DNA from: Propionispora hippei DSM 15287
Lineage (GTDB): Bacteria > Bacillota > Negativicutes > Propionisporales > Propionisporaceae
Direction of reading: 5' to 3'
Assembly (NCBI RefSeq): GCF_900141835.1
Contig: NZ_FQZD01000006.1
Span: forward strand, 1 to 64,000
Length of the DNA stretch: 64,000 nt
Both the position numbers and the translations under genes were made by a program. The notes beneath the pieces were generated by a model. That model saw nothing but the letters and a program-made list of their open reading frames with translations. It was not told the DNA's origin and ran no database searches. Shown in pieces: positions 51,525 to 60,259 of this stretch; the stretch's first letter is position 1, and every line of letters starts with the position of its first letter.

Positions 51525-51610
51525 GCGGTCGTGGCGGAACGGCAGACGCGCTAGCCTCAGGAGCTAGTGGGGGCAACCTCGTGGTGGTTCAAATCCACTC
51601 GACCGCACCA
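51525..51610 (+). tRNA. tRNA-Leu (CAG anticodon)
   Basis: An 86-base type II tRNA. Acceptor GCGGTCG pairs with CGACCGC, discriminator A, encoded CCA. The anticodon stem CTAGC/GCTAG encloses the loop CTCAGGA, giving anticodon CAG (reads CUG). A long variable arm (GTGGGGGCAACCTCGT) and a TTCAAATC T-loop are present. Confidence 0.96.
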
Positions 51611-51713
51611 TTTAAGCTGTGAACCATGTTACTCTGAACCGATAGTTGAGGTAAGAACATGGGTGAACCGCTTGGTTCTGAGCGGGAGCGAAGAACGTCC
51701 TATCCATAGTTGC

Positions 51714-51800
51714 GCGGTAGTGGCGGAACGGCAGACGCACCAGCTTGAGGGGCTGGCGGGGGCAACTCCGTGCTGGTTCAAATCCAGTCTACCGCACCAT
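51714..51800 (+). tRNA. tRNA-Leu (GAG anticodon)
   Basis: An 87-base type II tRNA. Acceptor GCGGTAG pairs with CTACCGC, and CCA is encoded. The anticodon stem CCAGC/GCTGG encloses TTGAGGG, giving anticodon GAG (reads CUC/CUU). The body is very similar to the tRNA 103 bases upstream, suggesting duplication and anticodon shift. Confidence 0.96.
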
Positions 51801-51813
51801 TTAGTAAAAACCG

Positions 51814-51832
51814 GCTGGAAAGCCTTTTTTTG
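51814..51832 (+). terminator. Terminator of the tRNA-Leu pair
   Basis: A short GGCT-GGAA-AGCC hairpin followed by seven Ts. Confidence 0.75.
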
Positions 51833-51992
51833 TTTCTGGCGGTTGTCATACGGTTACGTAAGGATGCTTTATAGTTTTCTATAAGGTGTCCTTTTTGTTT
51901 TTTCTGTAGCGTACAGGAAAAATATGCATAAAAAGTGGACATTCCATGTATAAATAGGAATATATACCATTATGAGACAAGCGGAGGTCGTT

Positions 51993-53246
51993 ATGGATAC
52001 TGATATTGTGGTCAGTCAAACTATCGATCAGTACGAGCAATTTGTTAATCCGGCTTTGGCCAGGCTGTTTCGTTTTATGGGGCTGAATGCTGTGGAATGG
52101 GAAGCGCAAGGCTATCGTATAACCGATAGCAACGGTAAAGAATATATTGATTGTCTTGGCGGCTACGGGGTGTTCAGTTTGGGGCACCGCCATCCACGGG
52201 TAGTGGCTGCCGTGAAACGTCAACTGGACAAAATGCCTTTGTCAGGCAAGGTGCTGTTCAATAAAGAGATGGCCGACCTGGCTGCTTTGTTGGCCGCCAT
52301 TACGCCGGGAGATCTGCAGTTTAGCTTTTTTGGCAACAGCGGTGCCGAGGCCGTGGAAGGAGCTTTGAAGCTGGCGCGGCTGCATACGGGACGAGTCAAG
52401 GTAGTATCAACGGTTAACGCCTTTCATGGCAAGACCTTCGGTGCTTTAAGCGCCACCGGGCGGGCAGTTTTCTGCGAGCCTTTTCGTCCGTTGCTGGAAG
52501 GCTTTGTACATGTGCCTTATGGTGATGTGGCTGCGATGGAGCAGGCGGTAGACAAGGCGACGGCGGCTGTGATTGTCGAACCTGTTCAGGGAGAAGGCGG
52601 GATTATCGTACCGTCGCCCGATTATCTGCGCGCCATCCGGGCTTTATGTGATGCTCACCAGGCCGTGATGATTTGTGATGAGGTGCAGACCGGGCTGGGC
52701 CGGACGGGCAAAATGTTTGCAGTGGACCATGCCGGTGTTGTACCGGATATTCTGACACTGGCCAAAGCCTTGGGTGGAGGGGTGATGCCCATCGGAGCGT
52801 TTATTGCCAGGCCGCCGTTTTGGGAAAAACTGATTGCCAGTCCTTTTTTGCATACGTCCACCTTTGGCGGTAATCCGCTGGCCTGCGTTGCCGGACAAGA
52901 GACCATCCGGGTATTGCAGGAAGAAGGGCTGGCTGAACGGGCGGCGGAGGCAGGAACATATTTTCTTCGCCGACTGACTGATTTGCAACACCAGTATCCT
53001 ACCGTCATTAAGGAGGTCCGGGGTATCGGACTTATGCTTGGTCTGGAACTGGCCCAGGAGGGGTTGGGCGGGGTGGTCATGGCGGAATTGATTTCCCGGG
53101 GAATTTTGGTTGCCTATACCCTTAACAACCCGAAGGTCATCCGTCTGGAGCCGCCGTTGAACCTGCCGCTGGCGGTGATTGACCAGGTAATTGAAGCGCT
53201 TGCGGCAGCATTGACTGCCGCTGTGGATTTGTTAGATGAACTTTAG
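51993..53246 (+). CDS. Class III PLP aminotransferase (putrescine/acetylornithine type)
   Basis: A 417-residue fold-type I, class III aminotransferase. It resembles putrescine or acetylornithine/GABA aminotransferases: GGYGVFSLGHRHP, FFGNSGAEAVEGALKLAR for PLP phosphate binding, VEPVQGEGGIIVP, CDEVQTGLGRTG, and the PLP Lys in TLAKALGGG near 256. It moves an omega-amino group to a keto acid. ATG 51993 follows GCGGAGG by about six bases; ATG 51972 lacks a site. The next gene starts 11 bases later, so the two form an operon. Confidence 0.88.
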   Translation: MDTDIVVSQTIDQYEQFVNPALARLFRFMGLNAVEWEAQGYRITDSNGKEYIDCLGGYGVFSLGHRHPRVVAAVKRQLDKMPLSGKVLFNKEMADLAALLAAITPGDLQFSFFGNSGAEAVEGALKLARLHTGRVKVVSTVNAFHGKTFGALSATGRAVFCEPFRPLLEGFVHVPYGDVAAMEQAVDKATAAVIVEPVQGEGGIIVPSPDYLRAIRALCDAHQAVMICDEVQTGLGRTGKMFAVDHAGVVPDILTLAKALGGGVMPIGAFIARPPFWEKLIASPFLHTSTFGGNPLACVAGQETIRVLQEEGLAERAAEAGTYFLRRLTDLQHQYPTVIKEVRGIGLMLGLELAQEGLGGVVMAELISRGILVAYTLNNPKVIRLEPPLNLPLAVIDQVIEALAAALTAAVDLLDEL

Positions 53247-53257
53247 GAGGATTTGAC

Positions 53258-53698
53258 ATGCCTTATGTCGAAGTTTCTTTGCCGGTTCAGTGTGAACCGG
53301 TCGTGGCGTATCCTTTTATTAAGGATATGGAAAAGTATCCCGAATTCATGCCCGATCTGCTCAGTGTTACGGTGGTGGAGCGCACGGCCGGCAGTACCGT
53401 CAGTGATTGGGTGTCCAATGTGGACGGGCGTATCATCAAGTGGCGCGAATTGGATCTTTTTGACGATGCTGACATGCATATTGTCTATAAACAACTTGCG
53501 GGGGATTTGAAAAAGTTTGAAGGCGAATGGCGGCTGTTGCCGCTGGCGAATGGAACTGAGATCAGATTAACGGTTGATTTTGATTTTGGCATTCCCATGA
53601 TAGCCGGACTCTTAAATCCCATTTTGAAAAAGAAAGTCCGTGACAACAGTATGAATATGTTGCGCTGCATTAAGGAAAAAATAGAAAACAACGTATAA
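53258..53698 (+). CDS. START/SRPBCC-fold protein (polyketide cyclase/COQ10-like)
   Basis: A 146-residue single-domain protein with the SRPBCC (START-like) pattern: YVEVSLPVQCEPVVAYPFIKDMEKYPEFMPDL at the start, alternating strands such as VSNVDGRIIKWREL, and a long C-terminal helix (NPILKKKVRDNSMNMLRCIKEK). Such domains hold hydrophobic ligands in a deep pocket; some are aromatase/cyclases, others ubiquinone-binding. It is coupled to the aminotransferase (AGGAGG, 11-base gap). The ligand cannot be named. Confidence 0.8.
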   Translation: MPYVEVSLPVQCEPVVAYPFIKDMEKYPEFMPDLLSVTVVERTAGSTVSDWVSNVDGRIIKWRELDLFDDADMHIVYKQLAGDLKKFEGEWRLLPLANGTEIRLTVDFDFGIPMIAGLLNPILKKKVRDNSMNMLRCIKEKIENNV

Positions 53699-53822
53699 TT
53701 TGACTATTGTTAATTTTCGCTAAAATACATATAATGATAATGCGTGCAAAATATGGGGGTGATGGCCAAAAATATCTGTCAAAGATAGCAGGTCCTTTAT
53801 TACAATCCCTGGAGGTTTTGAT

Positions 53823-54689
53823 ATGAACAACGTCAGGACAACCGTTCTGCTTGCCGGTTTAACAGGGCTGCTGCTGGCGATAGGAAGCTTGTGCGGCGGC
53901 AGTGAGGGCATGACGGTTATGTTTGTCATATCCATGGTTATCAATTTTGTTACGTATTGGTTCAGTGACCGAATTGTGCTCGGCATGTATGGAGCGCAGG
54001 AGGTTACCGCCAAAGAATCTCCTGATTTAATCCGCATAGTTGCCGCACTGGCTCAAAAGGCCAAACTGCCTATGCCGAAAGTATATATTATCCAAACCGA
54101 TGCGCCCAATGCCTTCGCTACCGGACGCAAGCCGCGCCAGGCGGCAATTGCCGTCACCACAGGAATGCTGAAAGTGGTGGACCCGGTGGAATTGGAAGGG
54201 GTCATTGCTCATGAATTGGCCCATATCAGGAACCGGGATACTTTGGTCAGTTCGATCGTTGCCAGTTTGGCCGGCATGATCACTGCTATTGCTCATATTG
54301 CTCAATGGGCGGTTTTTTGGGGAGCCGGGCGCAATGGTGAAGAAGGCAGTCTGCTTGGCCGGGCCATGGAAGGCCTGATTCTCATTATATTAACACCATT
54401 AGCCGCTACTTTACTGCAGCTTGGTGTTTCGCGGTCGCGGGAATATCTGGCTGACGAAACCGGTGCCGCCATAGCGGGAAATCCGCTGGCGCTGGCCCGG
54501 GCACTGGAAAAGCTGGAATATCATGCCGCCAGCAAGCTTATGCCGGAGGCGACGCCTTCGACCTCTCATATGTTTATTGTCAGTCCTTTCAGTTCCGGTT
54601 CCCGAGGATTGCTAGCCAATCTATTCAGTACTCATCCAAGTACAAAAGATCGGATAGCACGGCTCCAAGAACTGGCTAAGCGCATGTAA
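53823..54689 (+). CDS. htpX: HtpX zinc metalloprotease (M48)
   Basis: A 288-residue membrane protease for quality control of misfolded membrane proteins. Two N-terminal hydrophobic segments (TVLLAGLTGLLLAIGSL; TVMFVISMVINFVTYWF), zinc motif HELAHIRN near 123, two further membrane segments (about 140-195), and the third ligand in SREYLADETGA. The start is ATG 53823 after CTGGAGG. The C-terminus STHPSTKDRIARLQEL is typical. It stands alone before a terminator. Confidence 0.95.
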   Translation: MNNVRTTVLLAGLTGLLLAIGSLCGGSEGMTVMFVISMVINFVTYWFSDRIVLGMYGAQEVTAKESPDLIRIVAALAQKAKLPMPKVYIIQTDAPNAFATGRKPRQAAIAVTTGMLKVVDPVELEGVIAHELAHIRNRDTLVSSIVASLAGMITAIAHIAQWAVFWGAGRNGEEGSLLGRAMEGLILIILTPLAATLLQLGVSRSREYLADETGAAIAGNPLALARALEKLEYHAASKLMPEATPSTSHMFIVSPFSSGSRGLLANLFSTHPSTKDRIARLQELAKRM

Positions 54690-54699
54690 TTTGTTTTTA

Positions 54700-54737
54700 A
54701 AGAACTCCACTGAACGGCTTCGGTGGAGTTCTTATTA
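54700..54737 (+). terminator. Terminator of htpX
   Basis: AAGAACTCCAC (54700-54710) and GTGGAGTTCTT (54723-54733), followed by ATTA; the U-tract is short. Confidence 0.8.
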
Positions 54738-54828
54738 GTGCCAGTACCTCAAGCGTCGGGAATCTAACGTGTACGCCGACCTTTTTAGTGCTACGCCCTA
54801 TAATCCTACTAATGCGGAGCGATACTTT

Positions 54829-54858
54829 TTGACAATGAATCCCATCTCCCGCTATAAT
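54829..54858 (+). promoter_or_regulatory. Strong sigma-A promoter before the M42 peptidase
   Basis: TTGACA (54829-54834), an 18-base spacer and TATAAT (54853-54858). The 230-base leader that follows holds no convincing ORF; a TTTTCCGCC/GGCGAAAA hairpin lies near 54952-54975. Confidence 0.8.
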
Positions 54859-55091
54859 GATGGTGTGGCGGCGAATAGAAAGCCTGGTTTGCTGCACACT
54901 AAGATTTAGGAGAACACTGATTTATTCCCAGCATACATTAGGACAGAGGCTTTTCCGCCTGACTGTGGCGAAAAAATCTTGTAAAGACGCTGCTATTTTT
55001 GCGGCTGTTTTTTCTGGCCGGCAGAGCATTTTTTTGTTGTGCCGGTGTGCTCATTAAATCAGCAGTTTTCCAGAAGACAGGAGGGATGGCG

Positions 55092-56165
55092 TTGAATACC
55101 GAAACATTAACCTGGTTAAAACAGCTTGCCGAGGTGTCCGGTGTTTCCGGCTTTGAGGGACGGGTAAAAAAATTGCTGGCAGACCGCCTGAAGGATTGTA
55201 GTGAAATATCGCATGACAAAATCGGCAGCATTATCTTCAAACAGCAGGGAACAGCCGGTGCGCCCAAGATTATGCTGGCCAGCCATATGGATGAAATCGG
55301 ATTTATGATCAAACATATTACCAAAGAAGGTTTCTTGAAGTTTACCACACTGGGTGGCTGGTGGGAGCAGGTCATGCTGGGACAGCGGGTTACCGTGCTG
55401 ACGTCTAAAGGCGATCTGCCCGGTGTGATTGGCAGTAAACCGCCTCATATATTGACGCCGGAAGAAAGAAAAAAGATCGTGCCGAAAAAAGATATGTATA
55501 TTGATATCGGCGCGGCTGATGAAGAAGAGGCCAGACGACTGGGTGTCCGTCCCGGCGACGCCGTTGTGCCTTACAGCGAATTTACCGTCATGGCCAATCC
55601 TCAGTTCTTGCTGGCCAAGGCCTGGGATAACCGGGTAGGGTGTGCCATTATGAGTGATGTTTTGCTGGCCTTGCAGCGTGAATCGCATCCGAATACGGTG
55701 TACGGTGTCGGTACGGTGCAGGAGGAAGTGGGGCTGCGAGGCGCCAAGACAAGTTCAGGTGTCATTGATCCCGATCTTGCTTTGGCAATTGACACCTGTG
55801 TGGCGGGCGATACGCCGGGCGTAACCAGTGACCAGGCCTCCAGTAAGCTGGGCAAGGGAGTGGCTATCAGCATTTATGATGCCAGTATGATTCCTCATAC
55901 TAAGCTGCGGGATTTTGTTATTGAAACGGCTGAACAAAATCAGATTCCCTACCAGCTTGAATTTACTGAAGGAGGCGGGACCGATGCCGGACGGATCCAT
56001 ATCCACGGTCAGGGTGTTCCCAGTCTCGTGTTGAGCATACCCACCCGCTACCTTCACAGCCATAACAGCGTGATTCACAGCGGAGATTACGAAGCGGCAG
56101 TGCGTCTGCTGGTGGCTGTGCTAACGCGGCTGGATGAAACACAGTATAAGAAAATGGTGATGTGA
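55092..56165 (+). CDS. M42-family aminopeptidase
   Basis: A 357-residue cytosolic metallopeptidase (PepA/FrvX/TET type) that forms large complexes and trims peptides. Metal and catalytic features are ASHMDEIGFM (His and Asp), DNRVGC, TVQEEVGLRGA (catalytic Glu pair) and IDTCVAGDTPG; the fifth ligand His is in YLHSHNSVIH. I prefer TTG 55092, six bases after AGGAGGG, to ATG 55086, which abuts the site. The carbonic-anhydrase-like gene starts two bases after its stop, so the genes are coupled. Confidence 0.92.
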   Translation: MNTETLTWLKQLAEVSGVSGFEGRVKKLLADRLKDCSEISHDKIGSIIFKQQGTAGAPKIMLASHMDEIGFMIKHITKEGFLKFTTLGGWWEQVMLGQRVTVLTSKGDLPGVIGSKPPHILTPEERKKIVPKKDMYIDIGAADEEEARRLGVRPGDAVVPYSEFTVMANPQFLLAKAWDNRVGCAIMSDVLLALQRESHPNTVYGVGTVQEEVGLRGAKTSSGVIDPDLALAIDTCVAGDTPGVTSDQASSKLGKGVAISIYDASMIPHTKLRDFVIETAEQNQIPYQLEFTEGGGTDAGRIHIHGQGVPSLVLSIPTRYLHSHNSVIHSGDYEAAVRLLVAVLTRLDETQYKKMVM

Positions 56166-56166
56166 A

Positions 56167-56679
56167 TTGAGGCAGAAAGCGTTAATCGCTTATCAGGGCC
56201 GGTCCCCGCAGGTGCCTGATAATGTGTTTGTTGCACCGGGAGCCTATATAATCGGTGATGTAACTCTTGGCGAATATGCGAATATTTGGTATAATACTGT
56301 TCTCCGCGGTGATATTCATCCCATCAAAATTGGCCGCTATACCAACATTCAGGATAACTCTACCGTTCATGTCATGCACGATTTCCCTGCCGTGATCGGT
56401 GATTTTGTGACCGTCGGGCATAATGCGGTCATCCATGGCTGTACGGTCGGTGACAATTGTTTGATCGGCATGGGCGCTATCCTGCTAAGCTACTGTGAAA
56501 TTGGCGAGAACTGTATCATCGGAGCCGGTGCTTTGGTTACCGAGCATAAGAAAATTCCACCTAACTCTTTGGTAATGGGTTCACCTGGCCGGGTGGTGCG
56601 TACTCTGACAGAAGAAGAGATTGCCGCCATTCACCAGTCTGCGCTTAATTATACGCAAGAAGCACAAAAATATTTGTAG
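56167..56679 (+). CDS. Gamma-class carbonic anhydrase family protein
   Basis: A 170-residue left-handed beta-helix protein of the gamma carbonic anhydrase/YrdA group. Hexapeptide repeats cover 20-140 (GDVTLGEYANIWYNTVLRGD, GDNCLIGMGAILL); the three zinc histidines are visible in STVHVMHD and TVGHNAVIHG; a C-terminal helix closes the trimer. It may hydrate CO2 or act as an acyl-binding relative; the proton-shuttle loop of archaeal Cam is absent. TTG start two bases after the M42 stop codon. Confidence 0.9.
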   Translation: MRQKALIAYQGRSPQVPDNVFVAPGAYIIGDVTLGEYANIWYNTVLRGDIHPIKIGRYTNIQDNSTVHVMHDFPAVIGDFVTVGHNAVIHGCTVGDNCLIGMGAILLSYCEIGENCIIGAGALVTEHKKIPPNSLVMGSPGRVVRTLTEEEIAAIHQSALNYTQEAQKYL

Positions 56680-56705
56680 TCAAATTCGTAGGAGGGACTC
56701 ACTGA

Positions 56706-57122
56706 ATGCTAGAAAATACGTTGGTCTTATTAAAACCTGATGCAGTTAAACGTTCCATCAGCGGTGAAATTATCGCCCGCTTTGAACGGCGGGGACTTAC
56801 CGTTGCCGCCATGAAATTGATGCAAGTTTCCCAGGAACAGGCAAAGAAGCATTATGATGAACACCGGGAAAAGCCCTTTTTCGGTGAATTAGTTGATTTT
56901 ATCACCTCCAGCCCTGTCGTAGCGATGGTCATTCGGGGTGAAAGCGCTGTAAAGATGGTCCGTTCCATGATGGGAGCCACCAATCCTTTAGATTCGGCGC
57001 CGGGAACCATCCGGGGCGACTATGCAACCGAAATGTCCAAAAATGTCATTCATGGCTCGGACAGCCCGGCAAGCGCCGAACGGGAAATGAATATCTTCTT
57101 CACGAAGGATGAAATTTTTTAG
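56706..57122 (+). CDS. ndk: Nucleoside diphosphate kinase
   Basis: A 138-residue kinase transferring the gamma-phosphate of ATP to nucleoside diphosphates. It starts [15 protein letters not shown], and the phosphorylated His lies in NVIHGSDSP near 115; the segment [16 protein letters not shown] is the nucleotide site. GTAGGAGGG precedes ATG 56706. The next gene's ribosome site overlaps its stop codon. Confidence 0.97.
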   Translation: MLENTLVLLKPDAVKRSISGEIIARFERRGLTVAAMKLMQVSQEQAKKHYDEHREKPFFGELVDFITSSPVVAMVIRGESAVKMVRSMMGATNPLDSAPGTIRGDYATEMSKNVIHGSDSPASAEREMNIFFTKDEIF

Positions 57123-57135
57123 AGGTGAAGCTGCT

Positions 57136-57639
57136 GTGAAGGTGTATACGAAAACTGGCGACCAGGGAAAGACCGGCCTTTTGACTGGAGAAAGGGTCGA
57201 TAAAGACAGTCTGCGGGTCGAGGCTTACGGTTCGGTGGATGAAATCACTTCAGCCCTAGGACTTGCCAGGGCTACTTGCCGGAACCGGCAGGTATGTGAA
57301 ACCGTTTATGAACTGCAAAAGCTGCTGATGCTGGTCATGGCCGATCTGGCAAGTACCGGAGAGACTGCCTATATTACAGCGGAGAAGATAGCTCGTTTGG
57401 AAGAAATCATTGACCGGTTTGACGGGCAGTTGCCGCCGCTCACTCATTTCATCATTCCCGGCGGTACAACAGGTGCTGCCGCGTTGGACCTGGCCCGCAC
57501 GACCACCCGCCGGGCCGAACGGAATGTGTTGCGTCTGGCCAAGGAAGAGGCGGTGAATACGTCGTTGGCTATTGTCCTAAACCGTCTGTCCGACTTATGC
57601 TTTGTTCTTGCAAGGGCGGAAGCAGAGCTGCCTGGTTAA
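57136..57639 (+). CDS. PduO-type cob(I)alamin adenosyltransferase
   Basis: A 167-residue ATP:corrinoid adenosyltransferase that makes adenosylcobalamin. The ATP-binding N-terminus is YTKTGDQGKTGLLTGERV; the ATP/cobalamin motif RTTTRRAERNVL lies near 124; DSLRVEAYGSVDEITSALG is also typical. The start is GTG 57136, eight bases after GAGGTG that overlaps the ndk end. It suggests use of B12-dependent mutases or dehydratases in this organism. Confidence 0.93.
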   Translation: MKVYTKTGDQGKTGLLTGERVDKDSLRVEAYGSVDEITSALGLARATCRNRQVCETVYELQKLLMLVMADLASTGETAYITAEKIARLEEIIDRFDGQLPPLTHFIIPGGTTGAAALDLARTTTRRAERNVLRLAKEEAVNTSLAIVLNRLSDLCFVLARAEAELPG

Positions 57640-57657
57640 ATCCTTGCCGGCTTGGTT

Positions 57658-57687
57658 GTCACAAAATGTATGTTCCCAACATACAAT
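57658..57687 (+). promoter_or_regulatory. Sigma-E-like sporulation promoter
   Basis: CATACAAT at 57680-57687 exactly matches the Bacillus sigma-E -10 element; GTCACAAA at 57658-57665 resembles the -35 (GTCATATT) at a 14-base spacing. It lies 41 bases before the spoVM candidate. Confidence 0.6.
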
Positions 57688-57728
57688 GTACTACATGTGA
57701 ACCATGCAACGGTTAGGAGGCGAGTGTG

Positions 57729-57809
57729 ATGAAACTGCTGAAGGTATATATCATGACAGTTCCGGCACCATTGCGCAAAATTATGCGGCTGTTTTACAAA
57801 ACTACGTAA
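57729..57809 (+). CDS. spoVM: Stage V sporulation protein M candidate
   Basis: A 26-codon ORF with an ideal ribosome site (AGGAGG at 57715-57720, eight bases before ATG). The peptide begins MKLLKVYIMTVPAPLRK and ends LFYKTT. Bacillus SpoVM is also exactly 26 residues, an amphipathic helix beginning MKFYTIKLPKFL that marks the curved forespore membrane for coat assembly. Shared features are the length, Met-Lys start, hydrophobic-polar pattern, central Pro, basic face (Arg16, Lys17, Arg20) and basic C-terminus. A sigma-E-like promoter lies directly upstream and a terminator follows, giving a monocistronic unit like that of spoVM. Identity is inferred from these features, not from a database match. 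Confidence 0.7.
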   Translation: MKLLKVYIMTVPAPLRKIMRLFYKTT

Positions 57810-57826
57810 ATACGTGCTCTTTTCTT

Positions 57827-57866
57827 ATAACCGCTCCGGGATGGGGCGGTTATTTAATTTATTTTC
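57827..57866 (+). terminator. Terminator of the spoVM candidate
   Basis: ATAACCGC (57827-57834) pairs with GCGGTTAT (57846-57853), followed by TTAATTTATTTT. Confidence 0.85.
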
Positions 57867-57992
57867 AATGAATAGACTGAAAAGAAGGAAAATTTAAACG
57901 ACAAGGAGAAATGGAAAAATATTGCTTGTTTGTGTGAGTCTTTGTGTATGTCTTTGGTGCGAACTGCCAATATCTTGAGGAGGGGGTTCAGT

Positions 57993-60080
57993 ATGAAGGA
58001 TTATAAAGGCGACAGAATACGAAATGTAGGAGTTGTGGCTCATGGCGGTGCCGGCAAAACATCTCTGGTAGAGGCCTTTCTGTTTGACAGCGGCGCGGTA
58101 ACCCGGCTGGGAAGGGTAGACGACGGTACAACGGCGACAGACTTTGAACCGGAGGAAATGAAGCGCAAGGTGACGATCAGTGCGGCGTTGGCGCCCTGTG
58201 AATGGAAAGAACACAAACTCAATTTTGTCGATACGCCCGGCTATGCCGATTTTGTATCGGAGGTTAAAGGTTCTTTACGGGCTGTCGACAGCGTTCTAAT
58301 GGTGGTATGCGCCGTATCGGGCGTGGAAGTGGAAACCGAAAAGGTTTGGCAGTATGCCCAGGATTTGAATAAGCCTTCCTTGCTGTTTGTCAACAAGATG
58401 GACCGGGAAAACGCTGATTTCTTTGCTGTTTTGGAGCAAATTCGCGCTTCCTTTGGTAACCGGGCGGTACCTGTGCAGATTCCGATAGGCTCACAGGAGA
58501 CCTTTCGCGGTGTTGTTGACCTGCTGACAATGAAAGCTTTTTTTTCGGCCAATCCGGCGGGAACGCAGGTACGGGAAGAAGTTGTGCCGGAAGAGGTCAT
58601 GGAGCAGGCTCTGCAGGCCCGGCAGCAGCTTATTGAGTGTGCGGCGGAGGCTGACGATGAACTGCTGGAACGGTATCTGGAAGGGGAGGAACTAAGTGCG
58701 GAAGAAATCAGAAAGGGGCTGCTGCTGGGGATAGCCCGGGCGGAAATTTTCCCTGTTTTATGTGGTTCTGCTTATAAAAATATCGCTGTACAGCCATTGC
58801 TTGACGCCATTGTGGACTATCTGCCGGCGGCGACAACCGCGGTGGCTGAAGGATATCATCCTGTCACCAGAGAGGCTGTGACGCGAAATAGTCAGGATCC
58901 CTTTTCGGCTATTGTATTCAAAACGACGGCAGATCCGTTTGTCGGCCGTTTGACCTATATCCGGGTATTTTCCGGTGCCCTCAAACCGGACAGTGCCGTA
59001 TACAATGCTTCGAAAGGAAAAACCGAGCGTATTGGTAATGTTTTTACTCTTCGCGGCAAACACCAGGAGGTAGTGGGGGCTATCGGCGCGGGCGATATTG
59101 GGGTGGTTGCCAAGCTGCAGGATACCGCGACCGGTGATACCCTGTGCGATAAGGACAATCCGGTAGTATTCCTGCCGATTGAGTATCCTCAGCCGATGTT
59201 TTCCATGCGTTTAGAGGCTAAAAACCGTAATGATGAGGACAAAATCGGCGGTGCGCTGGCCCGGTTGCTGGATGAAGACCCAACGCTCAGCGTGAAGAAG
59301 GCCACCGATCCGGTGCAACTGGTGGTCAGCGGAATCGGCGAGCTGCATATTGATATTATGGTGGAACGGCTGAAGCGGAAATTCGGTGTGGATGTAGTAC
59401 TGCAGCCGCCCAAAATTCCTTACCGGGAAACCATCCGGAATTCGGTGAAAATCGAAGGAAAGCATAAAAAACAGAGCGGTGGCCACGGACAGTACGGACA
59501 TGTCTGGCTTCAGATCGAGCCGCTGGCGCCGGGGACCGGTTTTGAATTTCACGATTCCATTTTTGGCGGTGCCGTGCCGCGCCAATATATACCGGCGGTG
59601 GAAAAAGGCGTCAGGGAAGCTTTGCAGGGCGGTGTTCTGGCTGGTTATCCTCTTGTGGACGTAAAAGTGACTCTGACTGACGGTTCCTATCATACGGTGG
59701 ATTCGTCGGAAATGGCTTTTAAGATTGCCAGTAGCCTGGCCTTGCGCAAAGGAGTGCTCCAGGCCAAACCGGTACTGTTGGAACCGGTCTACAATCTGGA
59801 AGTGGAAATACCGGAAACTGATATGGGCGATATTATTGGTGATATTAACAGCAAGCGCGGCCGGATACTTGGAATGGAAAACATCGGAAAGGGTCTCGGC
59901 ATCGTCCGGGCCCAGGTTCCGCTGGCCGAAGTCTTTCGTTATGCGCTGGATCTGCGGTCACTGACACAAGGGCGAGGCAGTTTTACCATGAAGTTCTCTC
60001 ATTATGAAGAACTGCCGCAGCGCATTGCCGAACAGGTGATCAGCTCCAGTAAAAAAGACAAGTTGGCGGAAGAAGGTTAA
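57993..60080 (+). CDS. Elongation factor G-like GTPase (EF-G paralogue)
   Basis: A 695-residue translational GTPase with EF-G domains I-V. G1 is VAHGGAGKTSLV (canonical EF-G has AHIDAGKTT), G3 is DTPGYADF and G4 is NKMDRE; domain IV/V segments such as GHGQYGHVWLQIEP and GDIIGDINSKRGRILGM are present. The altered P-loop and the lack of str-operon neighbours indicate the EF-G-like paralogue class (FusA2-like), not the main translocase. It may act in ribosome recycling or stress. ATG 57993 follows GAGGAGGGGG. Upstream starts in frame lack a site. Confidence 0.88.
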   Translation: MKDYKGDRIRNVGVVAHGGAGKTSLVEAFLFDSGAVTRLGRVDDGTTATDFEPEEMKRKVTISAALAPCEWKEHKLNFVDTPGYADFVSEVKGSLRAVDSVLMVVCAVSGVEVETEKVWQYAQDLNKPSLLFVNKMDRENADFFAVLEQIRASFGNRAVPVQIPIGSQETFRGVVDLLTMKAFFSANPAGTQVREEVVPEEVMEQALQARQQLIECAAEADDELLERYLEGEELSAEEIRKGLLLGIARAEIFPVLCGSAYKNIAVQPLLDAIVDYLPAATTAVAEGYHPVTREAVTRNSQDPFSAIVFKTTADPFVGRLTYIRVFSGALKPDSAVYNASKGKTERIGNVFTLRGKHQEVVGAIGAGDIGVVAKLQDTATGDTLCDKDNPVVFLPIEYPQPMFSMRLEAKNRNDEDKIGGALARLLDEDPTLSVKKATDPVQLVVSGIGELHIDIMVERLKRKFGVDVVLQPPKIPYRETIRNSVKIEGKHKKQSGGHGQYGHVWLQIEPLAPGTGFEFHDSIFGGAVPRQYIPAVEKGVREALQGGVLAGYPLVDVKVTLTDGSYHTVDSSEMAFKIASSLALRKGVLQAKPVLLEPVYNLEVEIPETDMGDIIGDINSKRGRILGMENIGKGLGIVRAQVPLAEVFRYALDLRSLTQGRGSFTMKFSHYEELPQRIAEQVISSSKKDKLAEEG

Positions 60081-60100
60081 AAGGCTAGCTGACAATGGTC

Positions 60101-60134
60101 AGGCCCCTCCCGGAAGGGAGGGGCCTTTATTTTA
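60101..60134 (+). terminator. Terminator of the EF-G paralogue gene
   Basis: AGGCCCCTCCC-GGAA-GGGAGGGGCCT at 60101-60126, a perfect 11-bp stem with a stable tetraloop, then TTATTTTA. Confidence 0.93.
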
Positions 60135-60259
60135 GACATGGTAGTTTATGAATATGCTGTAAAAAGAGTGCTGTTTCTGTCTGAAAAGCAAGGAATTTGC
60201 GAAGAGGAATTTATTTCCATTTGGAGAATATATGTAAAAAAATGGAAAGAAGGTTTTCG

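Noticed and set aside
54857-55057. 66-codon ORF between htpX and the M42 gene
   Set aside because: It begins inside the -10 region of a strong promoter and has no ribosome site; it is leader sequence.
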